Below the pieces are notes generated by a model. The model was not told the DNA's origin. It saw only the letters and a list, made by a program, of their open reading frames with translations, and did not search any database. A DNA stretch of 64,000 nucleotides, taken from positions 1 through 64,000 of the forward strand of contig DAIORT010000010.1 in NCBI GenBank assembly GCA_036752905.1. The letters are read 5' to 3'. A program made the translations under genes and the position numbers. This document shows positions 15,841 through 25,029 of the stretch, one piece after another (the first letter of the stretch is position 1; each line of letters begins with the position of its first letter). The DNA is from UBA4877 sp002399345 (GTDB taxonomy: Bacteria; Bacillota; Thermoanaerobacteria; Thermoanaerobacterales; UBA4877).

Positions 15841-15880
15841 ATCTTCCATCTTCATAGAGGATGGGAGATTTTTTATTTTT
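15841..15880 (+). terminator. Terminator of the PTS operon
   Basis: Arms ATCTTCCATC (15841-15850) and GATGGGAGAT (15860-15869), with one G-U pair, are followed by a long T-rich tract. It begins 6 bp after the EIIA stop. Confidence 0.85.
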
Positions 15881-15993
15881 TTTAGGCCGCAGGACTAATC
15901 AGCTATATAGAATAGATTTTAAATATTTAAAATCATTGAAAACGACAGTAGACTAAACTATAATATATGTAACTATATAGGAGGAGGGATTTT

Positions 15994-17397
15994 ATGGAGG
16001 ATGTAAAGCAACGCATTAATACAAAAATTGATGAACTAAAAAATGATCTTGTACGTTCTACTCAGGAGGTAGTCAGGGCAAAGAGTGTTAATGGGCCTGC
16101 ACAGCCGGGTAAACCGTACGGCGAAGGGCCGGCCAATGCCATAGCGGCTGCGCTTGATGTTTCGCAGAGACTGGGTTTCAAGGTAAAAAATGTGGATAAC
16201 TACGTGGGATATGCTGAGTATGGCTCAGGCAAAGAGCTGGTAGGTGTGCTGGGACATATGGATGTAGTGCCGGAAGGAGATGGCTGGACATATCCGCCAT
16301 ATGCAGCAGAGATTCATGACAACAAGATATTCGGCAGGGGCACCATAGATGATAAGGGCCCGACCATTGCTGCACTTCTGGGACTAAAGGCAATAAAGGA
16401 CCTTGACCTTCCAATTAGCAAGAGGGTTAGAATTCTTTTCGGGTCCAATGAGGAATTGGGTTCCCATGAAATAGAGTATTACCTTAAGCACGATGAGCAG
16501 CCGGATACCGGTTTTACACCGGATGCCAACTTCACTGCCATATATGCGGAGAAGGGGCTTACTTTGTTTGACTTGGCTATGAAATTCAATAGGAAAGCCT
16601 CATCGGGTATAAAGATCAAAAGCATTACCGGCGGTGAGGTCAAGAATATGGTGCCGAGGATAGCAAAGGCAGTGCTGGAGGCTGATGATGCCGACCGGGT
16701 GGCAGACGCCGCAGCAAGCTATAAAAAGAATAAGGGCGCAGATATAAGATGCGAAGCCGAAGGCAACCAGATCACCTTGACATCAATAGGAGTAGCCGCA
16801 CACGGTGCTCAGCCGGAGACAGGCAAAAACGCTATAATGCAGCTGTTCTTGTTCCTTGATACCTTGGATCTTGGAGATACAGATGTAAAGAAATATATAC
16901 ACTTCTTTGCTGAGAACGTAGGTATGGAAACCAACGGAAAGAAATTAGGTGTATATTTAAAGGATGATACCGGAGAGCTTACCTTTAATATAGGCGTTGT
17001 AAATGTCAATGAGGACGAGGGTAGGTTGGGACTTAATGTCAGGTTCCCTGTGACATGCAGCTATGATGATTTTATAAAACCCTTCAACAAAAAATTAGAG
17101 GGCACAGGCATCGTTATAGAGAATATGGAGGCAGATGACCCGCTATATTTCCCCAAGGATCATCCCCTTATTAAGACATTGGCCAAGGTCTATCAGGACG
17201 TTACCGGAAAGGATCCTGTTCTTCTATCCATAGGCGGTGGTACATATGCCAAAGAGATGAAAAATATCGTTGCATTCGGGCCTAATTTCCCAGGACAGAA
17301 GGAACTAGACCATCAAACGGACGAATATATTGACATAGATCATCTTGTATTACTTGCAAAGATTTACGGTAATGCAATATATGAGCTGGCAAAGTAA
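15994..17397 (+). CDS. pepV: PepV-type M20 dipeptidase
   Basis: A 467-residue zinc dipeptidase of the M20 family, PepV subgroup. Metal and catalytic motifs run in order: LGHMDVVPEGDGW (zinc His and Asp), GRGTIDDKGP (bridging Asp), FGSNEELGS (catalytic and zinc Glu) and GGTYAKEM near the end. These enzymes release amino acids from dipeptides in the cytoplasm. The length is right for PepV. AGGAGGAGGG precedes the ATG. It is a single gene closed by a strong terminator. Confidence 0.9.
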   Translation: MEDVKQRINTKIDELKNDLVRSTQEVVRAKSVNGPAQPGKPYGEGPANAIAAALDVSQRLGFKVKNVDNYVGYAEYGSGKELVGVLGHMDVVPEGDGWTYPPYAAEIHDNKIFGRGTIDDKGPTIAALLGLKAIKDLDLPISKRVRILFGSNEELGSHEIEYYLKHDEQPDTGFTPDANFTAIYAEKGLTLFDLAMKFNRKASSGIKIKSITGGEVKNMVPRIAKAVLEADDADRVADAAASYKKNKGADIRCEAEGNQITLTSIGVAAHGAQPETGKNAIMQLFLFLDTLDLGDTDVKKYIHFFAENVGMETNGKKLGVYLKDDTGELTFNIGVVNVNEDEGRLGLNVRFPVTCSYDDFIKPFNKKLEGTGIVIENMEADDPLYFPKDHPLIKTLAKVYQDVTGKDPVLLSIGGGTYAKEMKNIVAFGPNFPGQKELDHQTDEYIDIDHLVLLAKIYGNAIYELAK

Positions 17398-17412
17398 TTT
17401 AATAAGTAATTA

Positions 17413-17440
17413 AAAAAACCGGGCGGCAGCCCGGTTTTTT
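17413..17440 (+). terminator. Terminator of pepV
   Basis: The stem AAAAAACCGGGC (17413-17424) pairs with GCCCGGTTTTTT (17429-17440) around GGCA. It is a classic GC-rich stem with a T-run, 15 bp after the pepV stop, and can act in both directions. Confidence 0.9.
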
Positions 17441-17591
17441 TAGTCTATATCACTAGAAGCAAACGATATGCGATGAACACCGAGAGCGTGTTTTCTACAT
17501 CTTTAGCATATTATGTATAATGTTGAGGTTATAAAATGCAATTATAATACAACCCCGAATGGAGAATGATAATAAAAAGGGTGGTATTTTC

Positions 17592-18185
17592 ATGGACTTT
17601 ATTTATAATCTTATTATTAATTATGGCTATTATGGACTTTTTATATGGACTGCATTTGATGGCACTGGTATTCCAAACCCTGTGCAAATAGCTCTTTTGG
17701 CCTCGGGATATATGGTATCAAAGGGGCTGATGAAGTCATATGCCGTTGTGTTAATCGCCACACTGGGCAATCTTACCGGAAACCTTATAGCATACTATGT
17801 CGGTTTTTATGGTGGCCGGCCGGTTTTAGTGAAATATGGTAGGTACCTACGTATCGGTGATGAGGATATAAGAAAGGTGGATAAATTATTTGATAAATAC
17901 GGTGGCTTGTTAAATATGGTCAGCCGCTGGATAGGCATAACCAGGACACCTGCCATATGGGCTGCGGGAATTACCCGCATGGATGTTAGGAAATATATGC
18001 TGTTCTCTTTTGTAGGTGATCTGGCATGGGCGGTGTTTTTGACTTATTTTTCTTATGCAATCACAGAGAATATAAATGTGTTTACGGCCTTGCCAATGGG
18101 TATCAAGGTGCTTATTGGTGCTGTGGCAGCGGCAGTTGTTGTGTTGGCATGGGTAGTGTTCTTGAAATATTACAAAAAGAAATAG
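17592..18185 (+). CDS. DedA-family membrane protein
   Basis: A 197-residue membrane protein of the DedA (VTT-domain) family, members of which flip undecaprenyl phosphate or other lipids. Features are FIWTAFDGTGIPNPVQIALLA near the start, in the position of the family's acidic/proline motif, GNLTGNLIAYYVGFYGG in the middle, and VSRWIGITRTPAIWAAG with the conserved arginines. ATG 17592 is used because AAAAGGGTGG precedes it; the in-frame ATG at 17559 has no ribosome site. It ends in a hairpin shared with the convergent permease gene. Confidence 0.85.
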   Translation: MDFIYNLIINYGYYGLFIWTAFDGTGIPNPVQIALLASGYMVSKGLMKSYAVVLIATLGNLTGNLIAYYVGFYGGRPVLVKYGRYLRIGDEDIRKVDKLFDKYGGLLNMVSRWIGITRTPAIWAAGITRMDVRKYMLFSFVGDLAWAVFLTYFSYAITENINVFTALPMGIKVLIGAVAAAVVVLAWVVFLKYYKKK

Positions 18186-18210
18186 CATCCATTTTTCTTT
18201 GGATGCTATT
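18181..18210. terminator. Bidirectional terminator overlapping the dedA stop
   Basis: Perfect arms AATAGCATCC (18181-18190) and GGATGCTATT (18201-18210) enclose ATTTTTCTTT. The left arm contains the stop codon of the DedA gene. It serves both convergent genes. Confidence 0.75.
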
Positions 18211-18222
18211 TTATATAATAAT

Positions 18223-19740
18223 TTAAACTTTTTCCGCATTAAGATCTTCTTTGCACATTGACCTTTCATATCTGCTATACATAAGCCAGGCCATAATAGA
18301 GAAGATTACCGGGCCGGCTATCATCCACAGTGTGGAGCTCAAGTCTCCAGACATGGCGGGCTGAATTATCGTAAACAGGTTTGCGAACCCGACTGTGACG
18401 CCGGAGATTAGTGCGGCTGCATTTGCACTACGCCTGGTTTTAAATATCTCAAAGGGGCGGTTTATTTCCTTATTAGCCTTAAATGCAGGGTATGAGCCGC
18501 ACAAGAATAGATAGGGCAGTGTCAATGATACATTTGCCATTAATGTAAGCCGGGTAAAAAACACCTGGGCTACGTCTCCACCGAAGGAAGTCAGAGCGAT
18601 GATCAATGAAATAAGTGCACACTGCATCCATACCGCCACCGTTGGGACACCGTTTTTGACCTCGGTCATACGGCCAGGCCACAACCCCTTGGGTGTGCCT
18701 TCTATCAGCTGTTTTATGGGCGAATAACTGAATGTGAGAAAAGATCCCATCATCGAGAGGAACATAGATATCCCTACATATCTAGCCATCCACCTGCCTG
18801 CAGAAAGCGAAGCGGTTTGCCCCAGACCTGCGGCCAGGCCTATCTTATAACCTAGATTGTTCATTATTACATACAGTGCATTGGCTATATTAACGTTGCT
18901 TCCTGATAATACATTGTTCCAATCGGTAAATGTCCCGACTGAAAATATGCCGATGGCATAACCCACTATAATAATGGAAGCCGACAGTGCTACTCCCTTT
19001 GGGAAGGTTACTTTTGCATTCTCTGTCTGATCGACTACGCCGCCAAATGCCTCCGTTCCTCCATAGGCGAATATTGCAAATACAATAAATGCTAGAGTAG
19101 CCATCGGCGAGCCGTAAGTAGGGTTGGGCGAGCTTACGAAAGACACACCGGATAGCGGCTGGGCCACTTTGCCTCCACCTGCCATGAATACAAAGAGAGC
19201 GCCGATTAGCAGGACTATGTTTAGCAGAGCAACAGCGCTTCCACCTATGGATGTAAAACGGGATATGCTTCCCAGGCCCCTGCTAATCACGAGTGTAGTT
19301 ATTATAACAAAGGAGATAGCAAGAACCCCTATAACCTGCGTGGAGTTGAGTCCCATAAATCTGAAAGAGGATGTCTTATCACCGCCAAATAAAGCATTAG
19401 ACAGCGGTATCCATATAGTGGAGCTTATATTTACCATCCATATTACATAGGAGGAATACTGCATGAAAATCCCTATAAATGCATATTTGGGGCCGGTAGA
19501 CTTTTCCATCCATGTGTACATACCGCCGCTCTTATCTGTAAAAGCTGCGCCATACTCCGCCATCATGAGCGCAAAAGGTATAAAAAATGTGAGTCCGGAT
19601 AAAATGAACCAGGGTATGGCCGCGTAGCCCATCAGGTAAAATGAACGCGGAATGTTGTTAAAACCAAAGACTGCAGTAAGGATCATGAGTACCAGCGGTA
19701 CAAGCTTGAGCTTTTTTTCGCCTTTTTTTTCTTTTTGCAT
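18223..19740 (-). CDS. YjeM-like APC-family amino acid permease
   Basis: A 505-residue permease with about 12 membrane segments. It follows E. coli YjeM closely: VFGFNNIPRSFYLMGYAAIPW at the start (segment 1), ALMMAEYGAAF, VFAIFAYGGTEAFGG in the middle, SYSPIKQLIEGTPKGLWP and LTLMANVSLTLPYLFL. The family belongs with glutamate/GABA-type antiporters, but its substrate is not established. It carries GGCCAGGCC at 18672 and 18832, the first in a Trp-Pro-Gly frame and the second as Gly-Leu-Ala. The start ATG follows GGAAGTG. Confidence 0.88.
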   Translation of the reverse strand: MQKEKKGEKKLKLVPLVLMILTAVFGFNNIPRSFYLMGYAAIPWFILSGLTFFIPFALMMAEYGAAFTDKSGGMYTWMEKSTGPKYAFIGIFMQYSSYVIWMVNISSTIWIPLSNALFGGDKTSSFRFMGLNSTQVIGVLAISFVIITTLVISRGLGSISRFTSIGGSAVALLNIVLLIGALFVFMAGGGKVAQPLSGVSFVSSPNPTYGSPMATLAFIVFAIFAYGGTEAFGGVVDQTENAKVTFPKGVALSASIIIVGYAIGIFSVGTFTDWNNVLSGSNVNIANALYVIMNNLGYKIGLAAGLGQTASLSAGRWMARYVGISMFLSMMGSFLTFSYSPIKQLIEGTPKGLWPGRMTEVKNGVPTVAVWMQCALISLIIALTSFGGDVAQVFFTRLTLMANVSLTLPYLFLCGSYPAFKANKEINRPFEIFKTRRSANAAALISGVTVGFANLFTIIQPAMSGDLSSTLWMIAGPVIFSIMAWLMYSRYERSMCKEDLNAEKV

Positions 19741-19862
19741 AATATCACTTCCGGAACTTATAGTTATACGAAATTATAATGCTTATGATTATATCACCAT
19801 GACCGGATTATTACAATAGAAATATACAGTAATATTTTAAATGGTTGATATAATATCCTTAT

Positions 19863-19918
19863 TTGACGATTCTAATATTTTTATGCTATACTATCCAGAT
19901 AGATGCAAATGGTTTGCA
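19863..19918 (+). promoter_or_regulatory. Zinc operon promoter with Fur-family (Zur-like) operator
   Basis: The promoter is TTGACG (19863-19868), 18 bp, TATACT (19887-19892). The palindrome TGCAAAT-G-GTTTGCA (19904-19918) follows at the expected transcript start. This is a 7-1-7 inverted repeat with one mismatch, the general layout of Fur-family sites. Since the operon ends with its own Fur-family gene, autoregulated zinc repression is the natural reading. Confidence 0.55.
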
Positions 19919-19933
19919 ACTGGAGGCGAAAAA

Positions 19934-20806
19934 ATGAAAAAAGCCATGGTCTTTCTGCTCATGCTGGTGATGTTGCTGGGAGGTTGCAGGGCGGCACGTC
20001 CGGAGAGGCATGATGGAAAGCTGAATGTATATATAACGACATATCCTCTTTATGATTTTACTAAGAAGATAGCGGGAGACCGTATAAATGCCGTTCAGAT
20101 AATACCTGCCGGCGTGGAGGCACATGATTATGAGCCGTCGCCCAAGCTGATGACAAAACTGGAAAAATGCGATGTGTTTATATTTAACGGAGGCGGTTTG
20201 GAGGCTTGGGCGGAGAGGATAGATGATTCCCTGGCTGATAACGGAGTGGTAACTGTAAACACGGCCGGGGGAATAGCCAGGGATGATGATCCGCATGTAT
20301 GGCTTAGCCCGCTTAAGGCGAAGGGACAGGCAGAGAAAATATATAAGGCATTAGTCAAGGTAGATCCCATAAATGCTGATTATTATTCTAAAAACTACGC
20401 CGGACTTAAAAAAAAGTTTGAAAGGCTGGATAATGATTACAAACATACGTTATCGCAGGCAGGTAGCAGAGATATTGTAACGACTCATGCGGCCTTTTCT
20501 TATCTCTGTGAGGATTACGGCTTAAAGCAGGTATCCATATCGGGAATTTCGCCGGACTCTGAGCCTTCTCCTAAAAGGATGGCCGAGATAATAGATTTTA
20601 TAAAGAAAAATAACATAAAATATGTTTTCTTTGAGCCGCTTACAAGTCCAAAACTGGCTGATTCCATAGCCGAAGAGACGGGAATAGAAAAAATGACGTT
20701 GGACCCCTTGGAGGGGCTTACACCAAGGCAGAAGGCCGGGGGAGAGGATTATTTCTCTATAATGGAAGAAAACTTAAGCAGCCTGAGAAGAGAGCTGGTG
20801 AGATAA
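19934..20806 (+). CDS. znuA: Zinc ABC transporter substrate-binding lipoprotein
   Basis: A 290-residue metal-binding lipoprotein of the cluster 9 (ZnuA) type. The lipobox LLGGC gives lipidated Cys18. Metal ligands lie in GVEAHDYEPSP, DDPHVWLSP and TTHAAFSYL, with an acidic ligand near the C-terminus. A His-rich loop typical of some ZnuA proteins is absent. ATG 19934 follows GGAGG; the upstream in-frame ATG at 19841 lies ahead of the promoter. It delivers zinc, or possibly manganese, to the permease encoded two genes downstream and is the first gene of the operon. Confidence 0.85.
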   Translation: MKKAMVFLLMLVMLLGGCRAARPERHDGKLNVYITTYPLYDFTKKIAGDRINAVQIIPAGVEAHDYEPSPKLMTKLEKCDVFIFNGGGLEAWAERIDDSLADNGVVTVNTAGGIARDDDPHVWLSPLKAKGQAEKIYKALVKVDPINADYYSKNYAGLKKKFERLDNDYKHTLSQAGSRDIVTTHAAFSYLCEDYGLKQVSISGISPDSEPSPKRMAEIIDFIKKNNIKYVFFEPLTSPKLADSIAEETGIEKMTLDPLEGLTPRQKAGGEDYFSIMEENLSSLRRELVR

Positions 20807-20808
20807 TT

Positions 20809-21537
20809 ATGGACAAGGTATTGGAAATGAATAATATAACCTTTGGGTATAACGATATCCCAGTGCTTAAAGACGTCAGTTTTTATGTAGAGCGGGGGGA
20901 TTATATGGCCATCATCGGTCCCAACGGAGCTGCCAAATCCACCTTGATGAAACTGGCTTTAGGCGAGCTTAATCCGTGGAAAGGAAGCGTCCGGCTTTTC
21001 GGAAGGGATATTAAAAAATTTAAAGAGTGGGGCAGGGTTGGTTATCTGTCCCAGTATGCCACCCACATCAATACCTCTTTTCCTGCCACGGTGGAGGAGA
21101 TTGTCATGACGGGTACACGTGAGTGGCTAAGACCGTTCGGGGGAGGGGATCTGCGCAAAAAAGCGGGGAACATGCTGGATACGGTCGGCATGGGCAATGT
21201 GAGGCATAAGCTTATAGGTGACCTTTCAGGCGGGCAGAGGCAGAGGGTGTTTTTGGCCCGGCTGCTTATAGGCTCGCCGGAGATTATCTTTATGGACGAG
21301 CCGACCACCGGCATAGACGCTATTGCACAGGCTGAATTCTATAAGTTGCTAGATGATTTGAGGAAGGTATACAACCTCACCATAGTGATCGTCAGCCATG
21401 ATATAAACTCCGTCCTTAAAAGGGCCAACAAGGTGGCGTGTGTGGGAAAGAACGGCGTGCATGTCCACAACAGCCCCAATCTGACCCAGCAGCACCTTGC
21501 CGAGGTATTTGGCTACGGGATATATGGAGAGGAGTGA
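20809..21537 (+). CDS. znuC: Zinc ABC transporter ATP-binding protein
   Basis: A 242-residue ABC ATPase. The signature LSGGQRQRVFLARLL, Walker B EIIFMDEPTTGID and the switch histidine in IVIVSHDIN are all present. The Walker A reads GPNGAAKST, with Ala where nearly all ABC proteins have Gly just before the lysine. It starts 2 bp after the lipoprotein gene stop and is followed by the permease gene, so the three form one transporter. Confidence 0.88.
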   Translation: MDKVLEMNNITFGYNDIPVLKDVSFYVERGDYMAIIGPNGAAKSTLMKLALGELNPWKGSVRLFGRDIKKFKEWGRVGYLSQYATHINTSFPATVEEIVMTGTREWLRPFGGGDLRKKAGNMLDTVGMGNVRHKLIGDLSGGQRQRVFLARLLIGSPEIIFMDEPTTGIDAIAQAEFYKLLDDLRKVYNLTIVIVSHDINSVLKRANKVACVGKNGVHVHNSPNLTQQHLAEVFGYGIYGEE

Positions 21538-21543
21538 TATACT

Positions 21544-22347
21544 TTGGATATATTGAGTTATTCTTTTATGCAGCGGGCGTTTGCGGCAGGCATAATGATT
21601 GCAATTATTTGCCCTGTTATAGGTACTTTTATAGTGCTGCGCAGGATGTCTATGATAGGCGATGCCCTGTCACACGTGTCCCTTGCCGGTGTGGCGCTGG
21701 GTATGCTTTTAGGGTTCAACCCTTTTTGGGGTGCTCTTATCATGTCGGCGGTGGCAGCGGTATTCATTGAGTACCTTAGGAATTATTTTAAAAAGTATGC
21801 AGAGATATCACTGGCGGTGGTGATGTCGGGAGGAATCGGCCTGGCCACTATTTTGATCAGTCTGGGCCGGGCTTTTAATGTGGATCTTTTCAGTTATTTG
21901 TTCGGGTCCATTGTGGCTGTGACCGACTCCGACTTGAAGTTGATACTTTGTGTAGGCATTTTTATAATACTGTCCATGGTGTTTATCTACAGAAAGCTGT
22001 TTTATATGACCTTTGATGAGGAGGCTGCAAGGTTTTCTGGTATAAATACGGGTGCGGTGAATATATTTTTTACCATACTTACGGCACTTACGGTTGCCCT
22101 CTCCATTAGGGTGGTCGGGACACTGCTGGTGTCCTCGTTAATGGTGATTCCAGCCGCGGTGAGCATACAGCTGGGGAAGAGCTTTAAATCTACGATGGCT
22201 ATATCCGTGGCGGTGGCCGTGGTATCGGTTGTGGCCGGGTTGGTGAGTTCATTTGTATGGGACCTGGCCCCCGGCGGGACGATTGTCATAGCCTCGGTCA
22301 TTATATTGGCAGTAGTGCTGCTTACAAAGAGGAGGGCGGATAAATGA
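21544..22347 (+). CDS. znuB: Zinc ABC transporter permease
   Basis: A 267-residue permease of the ABC-3 family with about eight membrane segments. IVLRRMSMIGDALSHVSLAG near the N-terminus and VVGTLLVSSLMVIPAAVS are the family markers. It begins with TTG at 21544, placed 8 nt after GAGGAG. It contains GGCCTGGCC at 21838 (Gly-Leu-Ala). Its end overlaps the Fur-family gene by 4 bp (ATGA), coupling transporter and regulator. Confidence 0.88.
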   Translation: MDILSYSFMQRAFAAGIMIAIICPVIGTFIVLRRMSMIGDALSHVSLAGVALGMLLGFNPFWGALIMSAVAAVFIEYLRNYFKKYAEISLAVVMSGGIGLATILISLGRAFNVDLFSYLFGSIVAVTDSDLKLILCVGIFIILSMVFIYRKLFYMTFDEEAARFSGINTGAVNIFFTILTALTVALSIRVVGTLLVSSLMVIPAAVSIQLGKSFKSTMAISVAVAVVSVVAGLVSSFVWDLAPGGTIVIASVIILAVVLLTKRRADK

Positions 22348-22769
22348 CATATATAGAGAAGTGTTTCAAGGACAAGGGGATAAGGATTACTGGTCAGAGG
22401 AGGGTGCTGGCGGAGACACTGAAGGAGGCCGGCAGGGCGGTGACGGCCCGCGAGCTTTTCAGGGAGGCGAAAGCGGCCTGGCCGGACATGAATTTCTCCA
22501 CTGTATACCGTAATATACAGATACTTAAGGATATCGGCCTGGCCTGTGAGATTGCAGGCAGCGATGGTAACACGCTGTATGCCTACCGGGATGACGAGGA
22601 GCATCATCACCACATGATATGTAAAGGCTGCGGTAAAACCATTCCCTTTGAATTCTGCCCCATAGAAGAACTAAAGGGAGTCTTTGACGATGCCGGCTTT
22701 GTCCCGACCGGCCACAGTTTCGAGGTTTATGGCTATTGCAGAGAATGCAGCAAAAGGAGACGCAAATAA
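22344..22769 (+). CDS. zur: Fur-family metal regulator, probably Zur
   Basis: A 141-residue Fur-family repressor. The DNA-binding part has RITGQRRVLAETL and NFSTVYRNIQILKDIGLA. The metal sites include the histidine cluster EEHHHHMICKGCGK and a structural-zinc CxxC pair (CKGC and CREC). Position at the end of a zinc uptake operon, with a Fur-type operator at its head, favours Zur over Fur or PerR. The gene contains two GGCC(T)GGCC words 61 bp apart (22475 and 22536), in different frames. Confidence 0.82.
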   Translation: MTYIEKCFKDKGIRITGQRRVLAETLKEAGRAVTARELFREAKAAWPDMNFSTVYRNIQILKDIGLACEIAGSDGNTLYAYRDDEEHHHHMICKGCGKTIPFEFCPIEELKGVFDDAGFVPTGHSFEVYGYCRECSKRRRK

Positions 22770-22879
22770 GAAAGTTGCAGGATACGGGCGTACGGATGTC
22801 GAAGTATACTTTTACTTAGAGTTTATTGCTGCTTTATCTAGTGAGGGTAAACAATTTAAATTTTTAAGGGGGGATATTT

Positions 22880-24916
22880 ATGCTGAGTAACTTTGACATC
22901 GCTAAGACTATGACGGTTAAGCTTGATGATAAACTACCGGAGATGCCGGAATTTGTGGAGGGAATAAGGAGGGCGCCGGACAGGGATTTTCGCCTTTCTA
23001 AAGAGCAGACGAAGACTGCCCTTAAAAACGCACTTCGTTATGTGCCGGAGAAATACCATGAGAAGCTGGCTCCGGAGTTTTTAAATGAGCTTAAGACGAG
23101 AGGCAGGATTTATGCCTACAGATTCAGACCGGAGGGAAGGATCTATGGTAAACCCATAGATGAATATAAAGGCAAATGCCTTGCAGGAAAAGCTTTTCAA
23201 GTAATGATAGACAACAACCTGGATTTTGAGGTTGCCTTGTATCCCTATGAGCTTGTGACTTACGGTGAGACGGGAAGCGTATGCCAGAACTGGATGCAGT
23301 ACAGGCTGATAAAGAAGTATCTCGAGATACTTACCGAAGATCAGACTTTGGTTATAGAGTCCGGCCACCCGGTGGGACTTTTCCCTTCCAAGCCGGAATC
23401 TCCCAGGGTTGTCATCACAAATGCCCTTATGGTGGGGGAGTTCGACAACCAGGATGATTGGGAGATTGCTGAGGAAATGGGTAATGCCAACTATGGGCAA
23501 ATGACCGCGGGAGGATGGATGTATATCGGGCCGCAGGGAATAGTGCATGGTACCTTTAATACCCTGCTTAATGCAGGCAGGCTGAAGCTGGGTATACCCC
23601 ATGACCAGGATTTAAAGGGACACATGTTCGTATCTTCCGGCCTGGGCGGCATGAGCGGTGCTCAGGCCAAAGCCGTTGAGATTGCCGGAGGGGTCGGCAT
23701 CATAGCCGAGGTTGATTATTCACGTATAAAGACTCGCAAGGATCAGGGATGGGTGAGTAAGGTATCATCGGATTTAGATGAGATATTTACGATCGCCAAG
23801 GAGTATATTGTTAAAAAACAGCCGATCTCAATAGCATATTATGGTAATGTTGTGGATTTACTGGAATATATAGTAAAGAACGATATTAAGGTGGAACTAC
23901 TCTCTGACCAAACATCCTCCCATGTGCCCTATGACGGCGGCTATTGCCCGCAAGGCCTTACTTTTGATGAAAGGACACGCATGCTGGCTGAGGACAGGGG
24001 TAAATTTAGGAAACTTGTGGATAAGAGTCTGAGGCGGCACTTTGAGCTTATCAAAACATTGGTGGACAGAGGAACCTACTTCTTTGATTACGGTAATTCC
24101 TTTATGAAGGCCGTATTTGATGCTGGTGTAAAGGAAATATCCAAGAATGGCAAGGATGAAAAGGACGGATTTATATTTCCATCCTATGTGGAGGATATAA
24201 TGGGACCGGAGATGTTTGATTATGGATACGGCCCGTTCAGATGGGTATGCCTGAGTGGGAAGCATGAGGATCTCATCAAGACCGATCATGCTGCCATGGG
24301 GTGTATCGATCCTAATAGAAGGGGACAAGACCGGGACAATTATATCTGGATACGCGATGCCGAAAAGCATAACCTTGTGGTAGGAACCCAGGCCAGGATA
24401 TTGTATCAGGATGCCGAGGGAAGAATAAAAATTGCTCTCAGGTTTAATGAGATGGTCAGAAACGGTGAGATAGGGCCAGTGATGCTTGGACGGGATCACC
24501 ATGATGTGAGCGGTACCGATTCGCCCTTCAGGGAGACTGCAAACATAAAGGACGGTAGCAATGTCATGGCCGACATGGCAACACAGTGTTTTGCAGGAAA
24601 CGCTGCGCGGGGTATGACCCTGGTAACTCTTCATAATGGTGGCGGAGTAGGCATAGGCAAGGCTATAAACGGCGGGTTTGGCCTGGTCTTGGACGGCAGC
24701 CGCAAAACCGACGATATTATAAAATCCGCCATGCTTTGGGACGTTATGAGCGGTGTGGCCAGGAGGTCATGGGCCAGGAATCCTCATTCCATTGAGACCG
24801 CAGCCGAGTTTAACAATGATTACCACGGACTCGGGCATATAACGATTCCGTATATACCCGATCAGAAACTCATTGATGATGTGGTGGAAAACGGATTGAA
24901 AGAAACAAATAGATAA
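22880..24916 (+). CDS. hutU: Urocanate hydratase (urocanase)
   Basis: A 678-residue urocanase of the long form, which uses tightly bound NAD+ to convert urocanate to imidazolonepropionate in histidine breakdown. Family stretches include YGQMTAGGWMYIGPQGIVHG, HMFVSSGLGGMSGAQ, LSDQTSSHVPYDGGYCPQG and VTLHNGGGVGIGKAINGGFG near the C-terminus. The start ATG follows AAGGGGGG. No hutH, hutI or other histidine gene is in the window, so it is a solitary pathway gene here. It has its own terminator. Confidence 0.92.
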   Translation: MLSNFDIAKTMTVKLDDKLPEMPEFVEGIRRAPDRDFRLSKEQTKTALKNALRYVPEKYHEKLAPEFLNELKTRGRIYAYRFRPEGRIYGKPIDEYKGKCLAGKAFQVMIDNNLDFEVALYPYELVTYGETGSVCQNWMQYRLIKKYLEILTEDQTLVIESGHPVGLFPSKPESPRVVITNALMVGEFDNQDDWEIAEEMGNANYGQMTAGGWMYIGPQGIVHGTFNTLLNAGRLKLGIPHDQDLKGHMFVSSGLGGMSGAQAKAVEIAGGVGIIAEVDYSRIKTRKDQGWVSKVSSDLDEIFTIAKEYIVKKQPISIAYYGNVVDLLEYIVKNDIKVELLSDQTSSHVPYDGGYCPQGLTFDERTRMLAEDRGKFRKLVDKSLRRHFELIKTLVDRGTYFFDYGNSFMKAVFDAGVKEISKNGKDEKDGFIFPSYVEDIMGPEMFDYGYGPFRWVCLSGKHEDLIKTDHAAMGCIDPNRRGQDRDNYIWIRDAEKHNLVVGTQARILYQDAEGRIKIALRFNEMVRNGEIGPVMLGRDHHDVSGTDSPFRETANIKDGSNVMADMATQCFAGNAARGMTLVTLHNGGGVGIGKAINGGFGLVLDGSRKTDDIIKSAMLWDVMSGVARRSWARNPHSIETAAEFNNDYHGLGHITIPYIPDQKLIDDVVENGLKETNR

Positions 24917-24922
24917 TTTATT

Positions 24923-24955
24923 CCCGGCGGAGTATGTTTACCGCCGGGCTTTCTT
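24923..24955 (+). terminator. Terminator of hutU
   Basis: Perfect arms CCCGGCGG (24923-24930) and CCGCCGGG (24941-24948) are followed by CTTTCTT, 7 bp after the stop. Confidence 0.8.
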
Positions 24956-25029
24956 GCTACACAATCCGATAAAATTGTTATAATATATGTATAGTATATC
25001 TGTCCGATATATAAATGGAGGTAATACGA

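Noticed and set aside
23897..24634. A 245-codon reverse frame inside urocanase
   Set aside because: It is the shadow of a highly conserved enzyme and has no ribosome site of its own.
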